64,000 nt of DNA, taken from the NCBI RefSeq assembly GCF_000308675.1, contig NZ_BAGE01000006.1, forward strand, positions 31,692 to 95,691. The letters are read 5' to 3'. Below are positions 1 to 10,810 of the stretch, piece by piece (position 1 is the stretch's first letter; every line of letters starts with the position of its first letter). Origin of the DNA: Nocardia paucivorans NBRC 100373 (GTDB taxonomy: Bacteria; Actinomycetota; Actinomycetes; Mycobacteriales; Mycobacteriaceae). Below the pieces are notes generated by a model. The model made no database searches, was not told where the DNA came from, and worked only from the letters and a program-made list of their open reading frames with translations. The translations under genes and the position numbers were made by a program.

Positions 1-13
1 AGGAGGCCATACC

Positions 14-925
14 GTGACCGAGAACGGGAAGGTCAGTGCCGCGATCGTCGGGTCCGGCAATATCAGCACCGACCTCATGTACAAACTGCTGCGCTCGCAG
101 GTGATCGAGCCGCGGTGGATGATCGGTATCGACCCCGACAGCGAAGGCCTCAAACGTGCCGCCGGCCTCGGGTTGGAAACCTCTGCCGAAGGTGTGGACT
201 GGTTGCTGCGGCAGTCCGAGAAACCGGACATCATCTTCGAGGCCACCTCGGCCTATGTGCATCGCGCGGCCGCGCCCAAATACGAGGAGGCCGGTATCCG
301 GGCGGTGGATCTCACCCCCGCCGCGGTCGGTCCCGCCGTGGTGCCGCCGGTGAACCTGGACGCCAATATCGAGGCGCCGAACGTCAATATGATCACCTGC
401 GGCGGCCAGGCCACCATCCCGATCGTCGCCGCGGTCTCACGGGTGGTCGATGTGCCGTACGCCGAGATCGTGGCATCGGTGGCGTCGGTATCGGCCGGTC
501 CCGGCACCCGCGCCAATATCGACGAATTCACCAAGACCACCAGTCGGGGGGTGGAAACCATCGGCGGTGCGAAACGCGGTAAGGCGATCATCATCCTCAA
601 CCCGGCCGAACCGCCGATGATCATGCGCGACACCATTTTCTGCGCCATACCCGAAGACGCCGACACCGATGCCATCAGCGAATCGATCCACCGGATGGTC
701 GCCGATATCCAGCAGTACGTGCCCGGTTACCGCCTGCTCAACGAACCACAGTTCGATCCGCCGTCGGTGGTATCCGGCGGTATGGCGAAATGCTCGGTAT
801 TCGTCGAGGTGGAGGGCGCCGGTGACTTCCTGCCGCCGTACTCGGGCAATCTGGACATCATGACGGCCGCCGCCACCAAGGTCGGCGAGGTCATCGCCGA
901 TCAGATCACCGCGGCCCGGGTCTGA
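14..925 (+). CDS. hsaG: acetaldehyde/propanal dehydrogenase (acylating) HsaG
   Basis: CoA-acylating aldehyde dehydrogenase of the last step of sterol ring A/B catabolism. It takes the aldehyde released by the HsaF aldolase and makes acetyl- or propionyl-CoA with NAD+. The 303-residue length is normal for the family. An N-terminal Rossmann motif (AAIVGSGNI, residues 9-17) binds NAD, and the expected catalytic cysteine is Cys129 in the MITCGGQA stretch. An AGGAGG ribosome site lies at bases 1-6, just before the GTG start. hsaF follows 14 bases later, as in other hsaEGF operons, and the two proteins are known to form a channelling complex; hsaE would lie left of the window. The assignment as HsaG rather than a generic BphJ/MhpF rests on this sterol context. 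Confidence 0.93.
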   Translation: MTENGKVSAAIVGSGNISTDLMYKLLRSQVIEPRWMIGIDPDSEGLKRAAGLGLETSAEGVDWLLRQSEKPDIIFEATSAYVHRAAAPKYEEAGIRAVDLTPAAVGPAVVPPVNLDANIEAPNVNMITCGGQATIPIVAAVSRVVDVPYAEIVASVASVSAGPGTRANIDEFTKTTSRGVETIGGAKRGKAIIILNPAEPPMIMRDTIFCAIPEDADTDAISESIHRMVADIQQYVPGYRLLNEPQFDPPSVVSGGMAKCSVFVEVEGAGDFLPPYSGNLDIMTAAATKVGEVIADQITAARV

Positions 926-939
926 GAAGGGAGACCACC

Positions 940-1980
940 ATGCCGTACTCGCAACAGCTCGACATCCGCGTAACCGACACCTCGCTGCGCGACGGATCGC
1001 ACCACAAACGCCACCAGTTCACCGCCACCGAGGTGCGCGATATCGTCGCCGCCCTCGACGGCGCCGGTGTCCCGGTGATCGAGGTGACCCATGGCGACGG
1101 TCTCGGCGGTTCCTCGTTCAACTACGGATTCTCCAAGACCCCCGAACAGGAATTGGTGAAGATCGCCGCCGAAACCGCGAAACAGGCCAAGATCGCGGTG
1201 CTCATGCTGCCCGGCGTCGGGGTCAAGGAAGACATCAAGATCTCCCAGGACAATGGTGCGAGCATCTGCCGTATCGCCACCCACTGCACCGAGGCCGATG
1301 TCTCCATCCAGCACTTCGGCCTGGCCCGGGAGCTCGGCCTGGAAACTGTCGGCTTCTTGATGATGTCGCATACCCAGCCGCCGGAGGTGCTGGCAAAGCA
1401 GGCCCGCGTCATGGCCGACGCCGGCTGCCAGTGCGTCTATATCGTCGACTCCGCCGGTGCTCTGGTCCTGGAGCAGGTCGCCGACCGGGTTTCCGCCCTG
1501 GTCGCCGAGCTCGGTGACGACGCCCAGGTCGGTTTCCACGGGCACGAGAACCTCGATTTGGCCGTCGCGAACTCGATCTATGCCATCCGCGCCGGTGCCA
1601 CCCAGATCGACGGATCGGCCCGCCGCTTCGGCGCCGGCGCCGGCAATACTCCCGTCGAAGCGCTCGTCGGTGTCTGCGACAAACTCGGTGTGAAGACCGG
1701 AATCGACTTCTTCGCCATCGCAGACGCCGCCGAGGACGTGGTGCGTCCCGCCATGCCGCAGGAATGTCTGCTCGACCGGCAGGCGCTGATGATGGGTTAC
1801 GCGGGTGTGTACTCCAGCTTCCTCAAGCACGCCGAACGCCAGGCGGAGCGTTACGGGGTCTCGGCGGCGGAGATGTTGGTCCGGGCGGGCAAACGCAATC
1901 TGGTCGGTGGGCAGGAGGACCAGCTCATCGATATCGCACTGGAGCTTCAGAAGGAGAAGGAAACCGCCTCCGCCTCGTGA
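940..1980 (+). CDS. hsaF: 4-hydroxy-2-oxoacid aldolase HsaF
   Basis: Class II pyruvate aldolase that splits 4-hydroxy-2-oxo acids from the ring A/B branch of cholesterol degradation into pyruvate and an aldehyde that is handed to HsaG. The protein is 346 residues, as usual for BphI/DmpG homologues. The catalytic arginine and metal-binding aspartate are seen in TSLRDGSHH (Arg17, Asp18, His21), and the metal histidines in GFHGHEN (His200 and His202). The C-terminal DmpG-like communication domain is present. A GGGAGA ribosome site precedes the ATG. The gene is co-transcribed with hsaG and is the last gene of that operon; the next 70 bases hold no gene and then the opposite strand carries a decayed toxin-antitoxin pair. 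Confidence 0.94.
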   Translation: MPYSQQLDIRVTDTSLRDGSHHKRHQFTATEVRDIVAALDGAGVPVIEVTHGDGLGGSSFNYGFSKTPEQELVKIAAETAKQAKIAVLMLPGVGVKEDIKISQDNGASICRIATHCTEADVSIQHFGLARELGLETVGFLMMSHTQPPEVLAKQARVMADAGCQCVYIVDSAGALVLEQVADRVSALVAELGDDAQVGFHGHENLDLAVANSIYAIRAGATQIDGSARRFGAGAGNTPVEALVGVCDKLGVKTGIDFFAIADAAEDVVRPAMPQECLLDRQALMMGYAGVYSSFLKHAERQAERYGVSAAEMLVRAGKRNLVGGQEDQLIDIALELQKEKETASAS

Positions 1981-2049
1981 CGAGACCCGCGGATGTTCCG
2001 GATTTCGAGATTGCTGCTGTGCGGATGTGCGCCGCGGCAGTCTCGAACT

Positions 2050-2377
2050 CCGTGGTCGGCCGCCGAGTCGTTCCCCGTCGAAGTCGGCGATGATCTCCAT
2101 CCATCCGTCCGTCGTGGGCTTCGATATGAGCAGCGAGGGTGCGTAGCTCACTCACAGTGATCTCGGCGCGTTCCAGGGCGGATACTCGTTCTTGCCGGAC
2201 ATGCGTCCGTTCGGCGATCCGTGCCTGGGTCGGCCCAGGCGTTTGCGCATCTCCACAAGTCGGGTAGCGCGGCCGAGAGCGATCATGCGCTGCGCCCCGG
2301 CCTCGATTTCCTTCCGGTCCTTTTTCTCGGAAAAACTCGGTCAGGAAGCTCTCTTTGCCATACGAATGAGTGCTCAT
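2050..2377 (-). pseudogene. decayed HigA-like XRE antitoxin
   Basis: Remnant of a helix-turn-helix antitoxin. Pieces of one protein are spread over frames: an ATG at 2377 opens MSTHSYGKESFLTEF, a second frame carries EIEAGAQRMIALGRATRLVE, the first frame resumes with RIAERTHVRQERVSALERAE (the recognition-helix region) and another frame ends with MEIIADFDGER. At least three frameshifts within about 330 bases separate them, so no intact repressor can be made. The order and motifs follow the intact antitoxin at 51854-52174 in this window (QARVSNIERGD, VVAEFGNGD). The ATG overlaps the stop of the upstream toxin remnant by four bases (ATGA), the normal architecture for this pair. Confidence 0.7.
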
Positions 2378-2720
2378 GAGCGCTTCCTCTCTTCCGGATA
2401 TTCGGTGTATCTCCGCTCGGCCGTAGGTATGGCTTCGCGATACCGACGCTGCCGGTCGCCGGATTTGTCTCCGGCAACCAGGAGTACGGCGTTGCGCTCC
2501 GGGTCGAAGATGAACGAGATTCTGATCTCGCTGTTTCCGGTGGAACCTGGTCGTAGTTCCTCGAGATTGCGTAGTAGCGGGGAACCCTTGATCCGGTCCA
2601 CCAGCGGTCGTCCCAGTGGTGTGCCTTGTCCAACAAGGCGGAGATCGCCTGGCCGACGAGAATGGCGCTTGCCCGGTCGGGATCCATGGCTTCCGCCCCT
2701 GGAGCCCACGATGTGTTACC
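2374..2720 (-). pseudogene. frameshifted HigB/RelE-superfamily toxin remnant
   Basis: The C-terminal two thirds (GRPLVDRIKGS, then IRISFIFDPERNAVLLVAGD, ending at 2374) match the phage-derived Gp49/HigB toxin fold and the intact toxin at 51502-51864 (GRPLADRIKGSR, IRILFVFDSDRQAILLVAGD). The N-terminal part (DPDRASAILVGQAISALLDK) lies in a different frame and joins after loss of about one base near 2623, in a GG run. Upstream of that no clean start was found. A functional mRNA interferase is therefore not expected unless the indel is a sequencing error. It overlaps the equally broken antitoxin that follows on the same strand. Confidence 0.72.
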
Positions 2721-2857
2721 ACGGTGGGGCACTCGCTCCGCGATGACCGGCACCGCCACCCCGGGTACTGTCACACGACAACGGTTGCCCGGTGTTTCCG
2801 GTTCGGCTCCTCAGATCGGTGAGCCGCTCCGATTCTCGGCCCGTCGAAACGAGGAAC

Positions 2858-3277
2858 ATGGTTGCGGTAGAGATACTGGCGTGGGGTCTGGTCGCGGGAC
2901 TGGTCCATACGGTCGCGATGGTGATTTTGTACGGAAATCCCTGGGTGGCCCGGATTCACGCCGCGCACAACAAGGTAGGCGCGGCCGGGGCACAGGGTCG
3001 GGCCGCGCCCGCTTCGTTGTCCGTGCAGTTCCTGGGCACCCAGGTCGAGGTCTATCTCCTCACGATCGGATATGCCTGGCTGCATCCCCTGCTGCCGTTG
3101 CCCGGTCTGGTCGGAGCACTGGCCCTGGGCGTATTCATGGCGGCATTGCGGGTTTTCGCGCCGGTCTGGGCGCTGTGGCGGCAGGGAACGTATTCCGGCG
3201 GCTACCTTTTCGTGGAGGTCCTGGCCGGTGTACTGGGCAGTGTCGTCGTCATGCTGACGCTGTATCTCCTTTTCTGA
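2858..3277 (+). CDS. small integral membrane protein, unknown function
   Basis: A 139-residue hydrophobic protein with about four membrane segments: residues near 4-24, 55-75, 78-98 and 115-138. I do not recognise a family. The ATG at 2858 is chosen because GAGGA stands seven bases upstream; a longer reading from 2792 would add a charged, non-conserved leader. It lies between the decayed HigBA pair on the other strand and a DoxX-like gene that converges on it. No catalytic motif is visible, and the short spacing gives no operon partner. Confidence 0.6.
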   Translation: MVAVEILAWGLVAGLVHTVAMVILYGNPWVARIHAAHNKVGAAGAQGRAAPASLSVQFLGTQVEVYLLTIGYAWLHPLLPLPGLVGALALGVFMAALRVFAPVWALWRQGTYSGGYLFVEVLAGVLGSVVVMLTLYLLF

Positions 3278-3327
3278 TCGGCGAATGTGGCATATGGGTT
3301 CGGTGCTCGACGGCCCCGACCCGAATA

Positions 3328-3696
3328 TCAGCGGGCGACCACGAGGAAGTAGGTGACCGCGCCCGCGGCCAGGAACAGGAACAGCACCGGGAATCCGATG
3401 TTGTGGAATACCCGGGCGCGAATATGGGCCATGACCGCCCCTGTATAGAACAACAGCAGGCCCACGGCCGCGGCCACCCCGATCGGGTCCATTCCGGCGA
3501 ATCCCGCCAGCAGGCCGACGGCGCCGGCGCCTTTGAGCAATGCGAGATAGGGTATTGCGGTCGATGGCAGGCCGACCTCGGCGGAGTTCGCCAGGACGAA
3601 ATCGACTCGTAGCAGATCGGCCGCGACGATGAAGACATTGGCGGCGATACATACCGCCGTCACGACGGCCGCTGTGACCGGTAGTACTGCGCTCAT
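3328..3696 (-). CDS. DoxX-like membrane protein
   Basis: A 122-residue, four-helix membrane protein resembling the DoxX/DoxX-2 family of small quinone- or redox-linked membrane subunits (helices near residues 4-24, 43-63, 68-86 and 98-118; motif LALLKGAGAVGLLAG in helix 2). The start at 3696 is supported by GGGAGGT ten bases upstream; the reading can be extended to 3753 but without a better site. It is divergent from the ECF sigma factor at 3873. DoxX genes are frequent neighbours of ECF41-type sigma factors, so this gene may be a target of that sigma factor; this is inference only. Confidence 0.78.
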   Translation of the reverse strand: MSAVLPVTAAVVTAVCIAANVFIVAADLLRVDFVLANSAEVGLPSTAIPYLALLKGAGAVGLLAGFAGMDPIGVAAAVGLLLFYTGAVMAHIRARVFHNIGFPVLFLFLAAGAVTYFLVVAR

Positions 3697-3872
3697 ATGT
3701 CGCACCTCCCCGGAACGTGCGGTGATATCGGTAGGGCCGGCCCATTTACCCATTCGGCGCGAGGCCGGAGGATTTGTATGCTCATTTCGGATGCCCTTTT
3801 CGTGTGTGGGTCCGTGTTGTGTGGTTTCTCGATCGTCTTGACGTTCCGCACACCCGGAAGGTGACCACCGAT

Positions 3873-4721
3873 ATGGATTTGGTCGAAGATTTCGAGGCTG
3901 CCCGGCCGCGGCTGCTCTCGCTGGCCCACCGCATCCTGGGTTCCGTCCACGATGCCGAGGATGCCGTCCAGACGGCCTGGTTGCGCACCCGGACCGTAAA
4001 TCGGGAAGCGGTCGACAATCCGGATGGATGGTTCACCACGGTGACCGCGCGGCTGTGTCTGGACCAGTTGCGCACCCGACAGCGGCGGGGTGAGCTACCG
4101 TTGCTCGCCGATGCCATCCCGGCCGAGCATCTCGCCGCCGACGAGGAGTTTCTGCGTCGCGAGGATGTCTCGCGCGCACTGCTGGTACTGCTCACCAGGC
4201 TCACCCCGGATCAACGGGTCGCCTATGTGCTGCACGACCTGTTCGATGTGCCGTTCGAACGGGTCGCCGCCGTGCTGGACACCTCGGTGCCGAATGCCAA
4301 GAAACTGGGCAGCCGGGCCCGAATCCGGCTCCGGGATCGCGATGAGGCGGCCGATATGAGTGAACTCACCACGCACGCCGAGGTCGTGGATGCCTTTCTC
4401 GCCGCCGCTCGCGGAGGTGATATGGACCGCCTGGTGGAAGTGCTGGCCCCGGATGCGGTGCGGACGGTCGAGCCCGGGCTATTGCGCGGCACAGCGGTCG
4501 CCGAGGTGCGCGGTGCACAAGCGGTGGCCGAGGAGACCAGGTATTTCCTCGACCGGATACGCGCGAGTACCGCGTTGCTCGTGAACGGTCGTCCCGGGGC
4601 GGTGATCGCGCCGGGAGGACATCCGCTGGCCGGTATCGGTTTCGAGATCGCCGATGGGCGGATCACACGGATCACGATCACCCGACTCGAGTCGACCGAC
4701 CGGCTGTCGTGTCGGCCGTGA
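3873..4721 (+). CDS. ECF41/SigJ-type RNA polymerase sigma factor with SnoaL-like tail
   Basis: Extracytoplasmic-function sigma factor of 282 residues. Sigma region 2 covers about residues 5-75 (RLLSLAHRILGSVHDAEDAV, then DNPDGWFTTVTARLCLDQLR) and region 4 about 105-160 (LTPDQRVAYVLHDLFDVPF). The rest is an NTF2/SnoaL-like domain from about residue 165, typical of the ECF41 group, where it acts in place of a separate anti-sigma factor. The GGHPLAGIGFEI stretch sits where the family's conserved glycine-rich motif lies. The ATG at 3873 has GGAAGG ten bases upstream; a GTG at 3861 is possible. The carboxymuconolactone-decarboxylase/oxidoreductase partner often linked to ECF41 is absent; the divergent neighbour is a DoxX protein. 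Confidence 0.88.
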   Translation: MDLVEDFEAARPRLLSLAHRILGSVHDAEDAVQTAWLRTRTVNREAVDNPDGWFTTVTARLCLDQLRTRQRRGELPLLADAIPAEHLAADEEFLRREDVSRALLVLLTRLTPDQRVAYVLHDLFDVPFERVAAVLDTSVPNAKKLGSRARIRLRDRDEAADMSELTTHAEVVDAFLAAARGGDMDRLVEVLAPDAVRTVEPGLLRGTAVAEVRGAQAVAEETRYFLDRIRASTALLVNGRPGAVIAPGGHPLAGIGFEIADGRITRITITRLESTDRLSCRP

Positions 4722-4772
4722 CCGCGGCGGCCGGTGTCGGTGGCTCGGCGGACCGAGTGCGGCCGGCCGTGA

Positions 4773-5393
4773 TCAGAGCCAGGTGTCGAGGGTGGTCGTG
4801 GTGAGGAAATGGTCCAGGTCGGCGCGCCAGGGGGCCGGGGCGGTCTTCTCCGGTTCGATGGCGGTGTACTGGCCGCGGTAGAACAGCAGCGGCCGGTCGG
4901 AGACCGTCGAATCGGACAGGGCCAGTACCCGGCCGATCACGATGTAGTGGTCACCGCCGTCGACGACCCGGTCCACCGCGCATTCGATGGCGGCCAGGGT
5001 GTCGTCCAGTAGGGGAAGACCCAGGTCCGAGGTGTGCCAGGGGGTTCCGGCGAACTTGTCGGGTTCGCGGGAACCGAACCTGGCGCAGACCTGCTGTTGT
5101 TCCTCGGCGAGCACATTGACGCAGAAGCGGCCGTTGCGTTCGATGGCGGCCCAGGAGCGGGAGCCTTTGGTGGGGCAGAAGAGGACCAGGGGCGGGTCCA
5201 GGGAGAGGGCGGCGAACGACTGGCAGGCGAAGCCGATGGGGTTGTTCTCCTCGGTGAAGGTGGTGATCACCGTGATACCGGTGCAGAACCGGCCCAGGAT
5301 GTCACGGTATCGGCGACCGTCGATGGTGGGCGGATGCGCCTGATCCGTCGGTTCGGTGGGGGCCGGGTCCGCCGGCTGTGCTGCTGCCGTCAC
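4773..5393 (-). CDS. hsaB: flavin reductase HsaB of the HsaAB monooxygenase
   Basis: NADH:FMN reductase component that feeds reduced flavin to HsaA for hydroxylation of 3-HSA. The flavin-reductase-like domain spans about residues 40-195, with the family signature FCTGITVITT and the stretch CQSFAALSLDPPLVLFCPTK. The GTG at 5393 is preferred over GTG 5417 because GAGG lies seven bases before it and it gives 206 residues, closer to the roughly 190 of known HsaB. It is the last gene of hsaA-hsaD-hsaC-hsaB, 32 bases behind hsaC, and converges on the ECF sigma gene. Confidence 0.92.
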   Translation of the reverse strand: MTAAAQPADPAPTEPTDQAHPPTIDGRRYRDILGRFCTGITVITTFTEENNPIGFACQSFAALSLDPPLVLFCPTKGSRSWAAIERNGRFCVNVLAEEQQQVCARFGSREPDKFAGTPWHTSDLGLPLLDDTLAAIECAVDRVVDGGDHYIVIGRVLALSDSTVSDRPLLFYRGQYTAIEPEKTAPAPWRADLDHFLTTTTLDTWL

Positions 5394-5425
5394 GTTCGTT
5401 CCGTCCTCGGTTGTCACGGCCGTGG

Positions 5426-8383
<2,958 letters not shown>

Positions 8384-8466
8384 CTCCGGCCCTGCTCCTG
8401 CCTGGTCGATTGGTAACCGGTTGGTCCGGTGGCCCGGTGGCCCGTTGTCGGCCGTTGCTCTGAGAT

Positions 8467-8480
8467 TAGAACAGGTTCTT
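8467..8480. promoter_or_regulatory. KstR-like operator, hsaA side
   Basis: TAGAACAGGTTCTT fits the published KstR consensus TnnAACnnGTTnnA except at the last base. It lies 84 bases upstream of the hsaA start and may serve the hsaADCB promoter. Confidence 0.65.
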
Positions 8481-8569
8481 GTTGATGTCGAGAACAGGTG
8501 TCCCCTACCCGACTTTATTGGACTTCTGCTGGATGTGGCGTGAATAGCTGGCGTCGAGGACGACAGTTT

Positions 8570-8583
8570 TGTAACGTGTTCTA
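8570..8583. promoter_or_regulatory. KstR operator, kshA side
   Basis: TGTAACGTGTTCTA is a full match to the KstR consensus TnnAACnnGTTnnA. It ends 23 bases before the kshA ATG, so a bound repressor would cover the promoter or transcript start. Confidence 0.85.
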
Positions 8584-8606
8584 GTAATGAAGGAGGAGGA
8601 ATCGCG

Positions 8607-9821
8607 ATGGCGGTAACCCCACAGGGGAAGGTTCGGGAGCTCGATGTGGGCACCCCGCCCACCCGGTACGCACGGGGATGGCATTGCCTCGGCCTGGCCG
8701 AGTCGTTCCGTGACGGTAAACCACACTCGGTCCACGCCTTCGGCACCAAACTGGTGATCTGGGCCGACAGTGCGGGTGAACTGCACGTGCTCGACGCCTA
8801 CTGCCGGCATATGGGCGGGGACCTGAGTATGGGCGAGATCAAGGGCGACGACATCGCCTGCCCGTTCCACGACTGGCGCTGGGGCGCCAATGGAAAGTGC
8901 ACCTCGATTCCGTATGCGCGCCGGGTGCCGCCGCTGGCCCGCACCCGGCGCTGGACCACCCTCGAGCGCAACGGGCAGTTCTTCGTCTGGCACGACCACG
9001 AGGGCAACGAACCGCCACCCGAGGTCACGATCCCCTATATCGAGGGCCCCTACACCGACGCGGACGGCAATCCGCGTGACGATATGGACCCCGGCTGGAC
9101 CCCCTGGACCTGGAACTCGCTGCTGATCGAGGGCGCCAACTGCCGCGAGATCATCGACAACGTGGTGGATATGGCCCACTTCTTCTATATCCACTACGCG
9201 TTCCCGACCTACTTCAAGAACGTTTTCGAAGGCCATGTCGCCACCCAGTACCTGGAGACCAAGGGACGTCCGGATGTCGGTATAGCGGCCAAGTACGGCG
9301 GTGAGACCCTACTGAAGTCGGAGGCGTCGTATTTCGGCCCGTCGTACATGATCAACCCGTTGGTCAACAGCTACGGCGGTTACGAGGTCAAGGTCAATCT
9401 GATCAACTGCCACTACCCGGTGACCCAGGACTCGTTCGTATTGCAGTGGGGTCTGACCGTCGAGAAGCCGAAGGGTATCGACGAGAAGTCCGCGCTCAAG
9501 CTCGCCGACACCATGACGAAGTTCTTCGGTGACGGCTTCCTACAGGACGTGGAGATCTGGAAACACAAGTCCAAGGTCGAGAACCCGCTGCTGTGCGAGG
9601 AGGACGGGCCCGTCTACCAGCTGCGTCGCTGGTACGAGCAGTTCTATGTCGACGTCGCCGATGTCACCGAGAAGATGACCCAGCGGTTCGAGTTCGAGGT
9701 CGACACCACCAAGGCCAACGAGGCGTGGGAGGCCGAGGTCGCGGAGAACCTGCGGCGTAAGCGGGAAGCCGAGCAAGCGGCGGCCCAGGCGAACGCCGAC
9801 CAGGCGGAGGCGGGTGTCTGA
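8607..9821 (+). CDS. kshA: 3-ketosteroid 9-alpha-hydroxylase oxygenase KshA
   Basis: Rieske non-haem iron oxygenase that hydroxylates C9 of the steroid nucleus, starting ring B opening. 404 residues. The Rieske cluster ligands are visible as Cys66-x-His68 (YCRHMGG) and Cys85-x2-His88 (CPFHDW); the mononuclear iron ligands Asp188, His191 and His196 lie in NVVDMAHFFYIHYAFP. The ring-hydroxylating C-terminal domain follows, and the last 40 residues form an Ala/Glu-rich tail. The reductase KshB is not in the window. GGAGGA sits before the ATG, and a full KstR box lies just upstream. Confidence 0.95.
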   Translation: MAVTPQGKVRELDVGTPPTRYARGWHCLGLAESFRDGKPHSVHAFGTKLVIWADSAGELHVLDAYCRHMGGDLSMGEIKGDDIACPFHDWRWGANGKCTSIPYARRVPPLARTRRWTTLERNGQFFVWHDHEGNEPPPEVTIPYIEGPYTDADGNPRDDMDPGWTPWTWNSLLIEGANCREIIDNVVDMAHFFYIHYAFPTYFKNVFEGHVATQYLETKGRPDVGIAAKYGGETLLKSEASYFGPSYMINPLVNSYGGYEVKVNLINCHYPVTQDSFVLQWGLTVEKPKGIDEKSALKLADTMTKFFGDGFLQDVEIWKHKSKVENPLLCEEDGPVYQLRRWYEQFYVDVADVTEKMTQRFEFEVDTTKANEAWEAEVAENLRRKREAEQAAAQANADQAEAGV

Positions 9822-9822
9822 T

Positions 9823-10152
9823 ATGCCCACCTGGGCGAAAGCACCCGACTTCGCCGATCGGCCCGAGCGGCAGGCCGAGGTGCGGGCCCAGACCGTCGTG
9901 GACCGACAGCGCTACCTGGAGGACGGGATGACGGCCCTGCGGTGCCAGGGGTGTCATGCCGAAGTTCTGGTCCGTAAGAGCAGTGCGCGCCAGACCTCGG
10001 TGCAGTGGACCGACAGTCCGGCGGCCCACTGCCCGGTCTTCGCCGAACTCGAGTCCAAGGGTTACGGCCCCGGGCGGCCGGACACCTGCGAGCGGCTACA
10101 GAAAACCATCCAGTGGGCCGTGGACGAAGGTGTTCTCGAAGTGCCGGAGTAG
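9823..10152 (+). CDS. small cysteine-containing protein in the kshA operon (Rv3527-like position)
   Basis: A 109-residue protein of unknown function starting one base after the kshA stop, so almost certainly co-transcribed under KstR. A GTG at 9814 in the same frame would overlap kshA. It has five cysteines, four of them notable (RCQGCHA, HCPVF, PDTCERL); the CxxC plus CPVF arrangement could bind a metal, though no known domain is evident. Position resembles Rv3527, a conserved KstR-regulon gene of Mycobacterium downstream of kshA; that equivalence is by context only. Confidence 0.7.
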   Translation: MPTWAKAPDFADRPERQAEVRAQTVVDRQRYLEDGMTALRCQGCHAEVLVRKSSARQTSVQWTDSPAAHCPVFAELESKGYGPGRPDTCERLQKTIQWAVDEGVLEVPE

Positions 10153-10162
10153 CGGAGTGGGT

Positions 10163-10188
10163 GCGGGACAGCAGAACCGCTGTCCCGC
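10163..10188. terminator. hairpin between convergent genes
   Basis: GCGGGACAGC, a six-base loop AGAACC, then GCTGTCCCGC: a perfect 10-bp stem between the convergent kshA operon and the rsgA remnant. It has no T-run, as is common in actinobacteria, and could stop transcription from both sides. Confidence 0.7.
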
Positions 10189-10196
10189 GCCGCGAC

Positions 10197-10712
10197 TCAG
10201 GGCCGGTTGCCCTGCTTCCGGGTCTGCTTGGTGATATTGCGCCACATGCGCCGGCGCTCGGCCTGGAGCCGCTTGTCGGTCCATGCGGCCATCCAGGCGT
10301 TCTCCTTGGAGAGCTTGCGGTAGCTGTCCACCCGACGCCGGGGGAGTTCCCCGGATTCCACCGCCGCGCGCACGGCGCACCCCGGCTCGGTTTCGTGTGC
10401 GCAATCGGTGAACCGGCACCGCAGCGCCAATTCCTCGATATCGCGGAAAGCACGGCCGATTCCCTCGGCCGCATCCCATAACCTCACGCCCCGCAAACCA
10501 GGGGTATCGATGAGTGTGCCGCCGCCCGGTAACGGACGCAGCTCCCGATGCACCGTGGTGTGTCGGCCTTTCTTATCGGAGGAACGAACCGCGCTCGTGG
10601 TGAACACCTCCGCGCCCAGTAACGCGTTCGCCAGGGTGGACTTGCCCGCACCGGACGGGCCGAGCAGCGCGACCGTCCCGTCGAGCAGCGCATTATTCGT
10701 TACCCCCTTCAG
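10197..10712 (-). pseudogene. rsgA: 5'-truncated ribosome small-subunit GTPase RsgA
   Basis: Encodes only the second half of RsgA, a circularly permuted GTPase that checks 30S maturation. Seen are the P-loop GPSGAGKST, the G3 motif DTPGLRG and the C-terminal zinc knuckle CRFTDCAHETEPGC, followed by a normal basic tail. RsgA is usually about 330 residues; here about 170 remain. The OB-fold and the N-terminal G4/G5 motifs (NKxD) are missing. The open frame continues upstream into the end of the MFS gene, but I find no ATG or GTG before the P-loop; the first in-frame GTG (near 10607) is after it. A functional enzyme is unlikely; a second, intact rsgA may exist elsewhere. Confidence 0.72.
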
Positions 10713-10810
10713 GGCCGGCCACCGCGGTTTCGCACGCTCGGGGCCGACAACCGACGAACCGCCGCGCCCGGTTCCCCGGTCGCGGCGGTTCGGTAACGAC
10801 GGGTTCCGCC

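Noticed and set aside
901..2151. 416-codon minus-strand frame opposite hsaF
   Set aside because: Mirror frame of a well supported gene; composition is that of GC-rich antisense. Only its first part (about 2050-2110) matters, as the end of the HigA remnant.
8488..8502. Third KstR-like site GAGAACAGGTGTCC
   Set aside because: Only the left half (AAC) fits; the GTT half is GTG and the outer bases fail.
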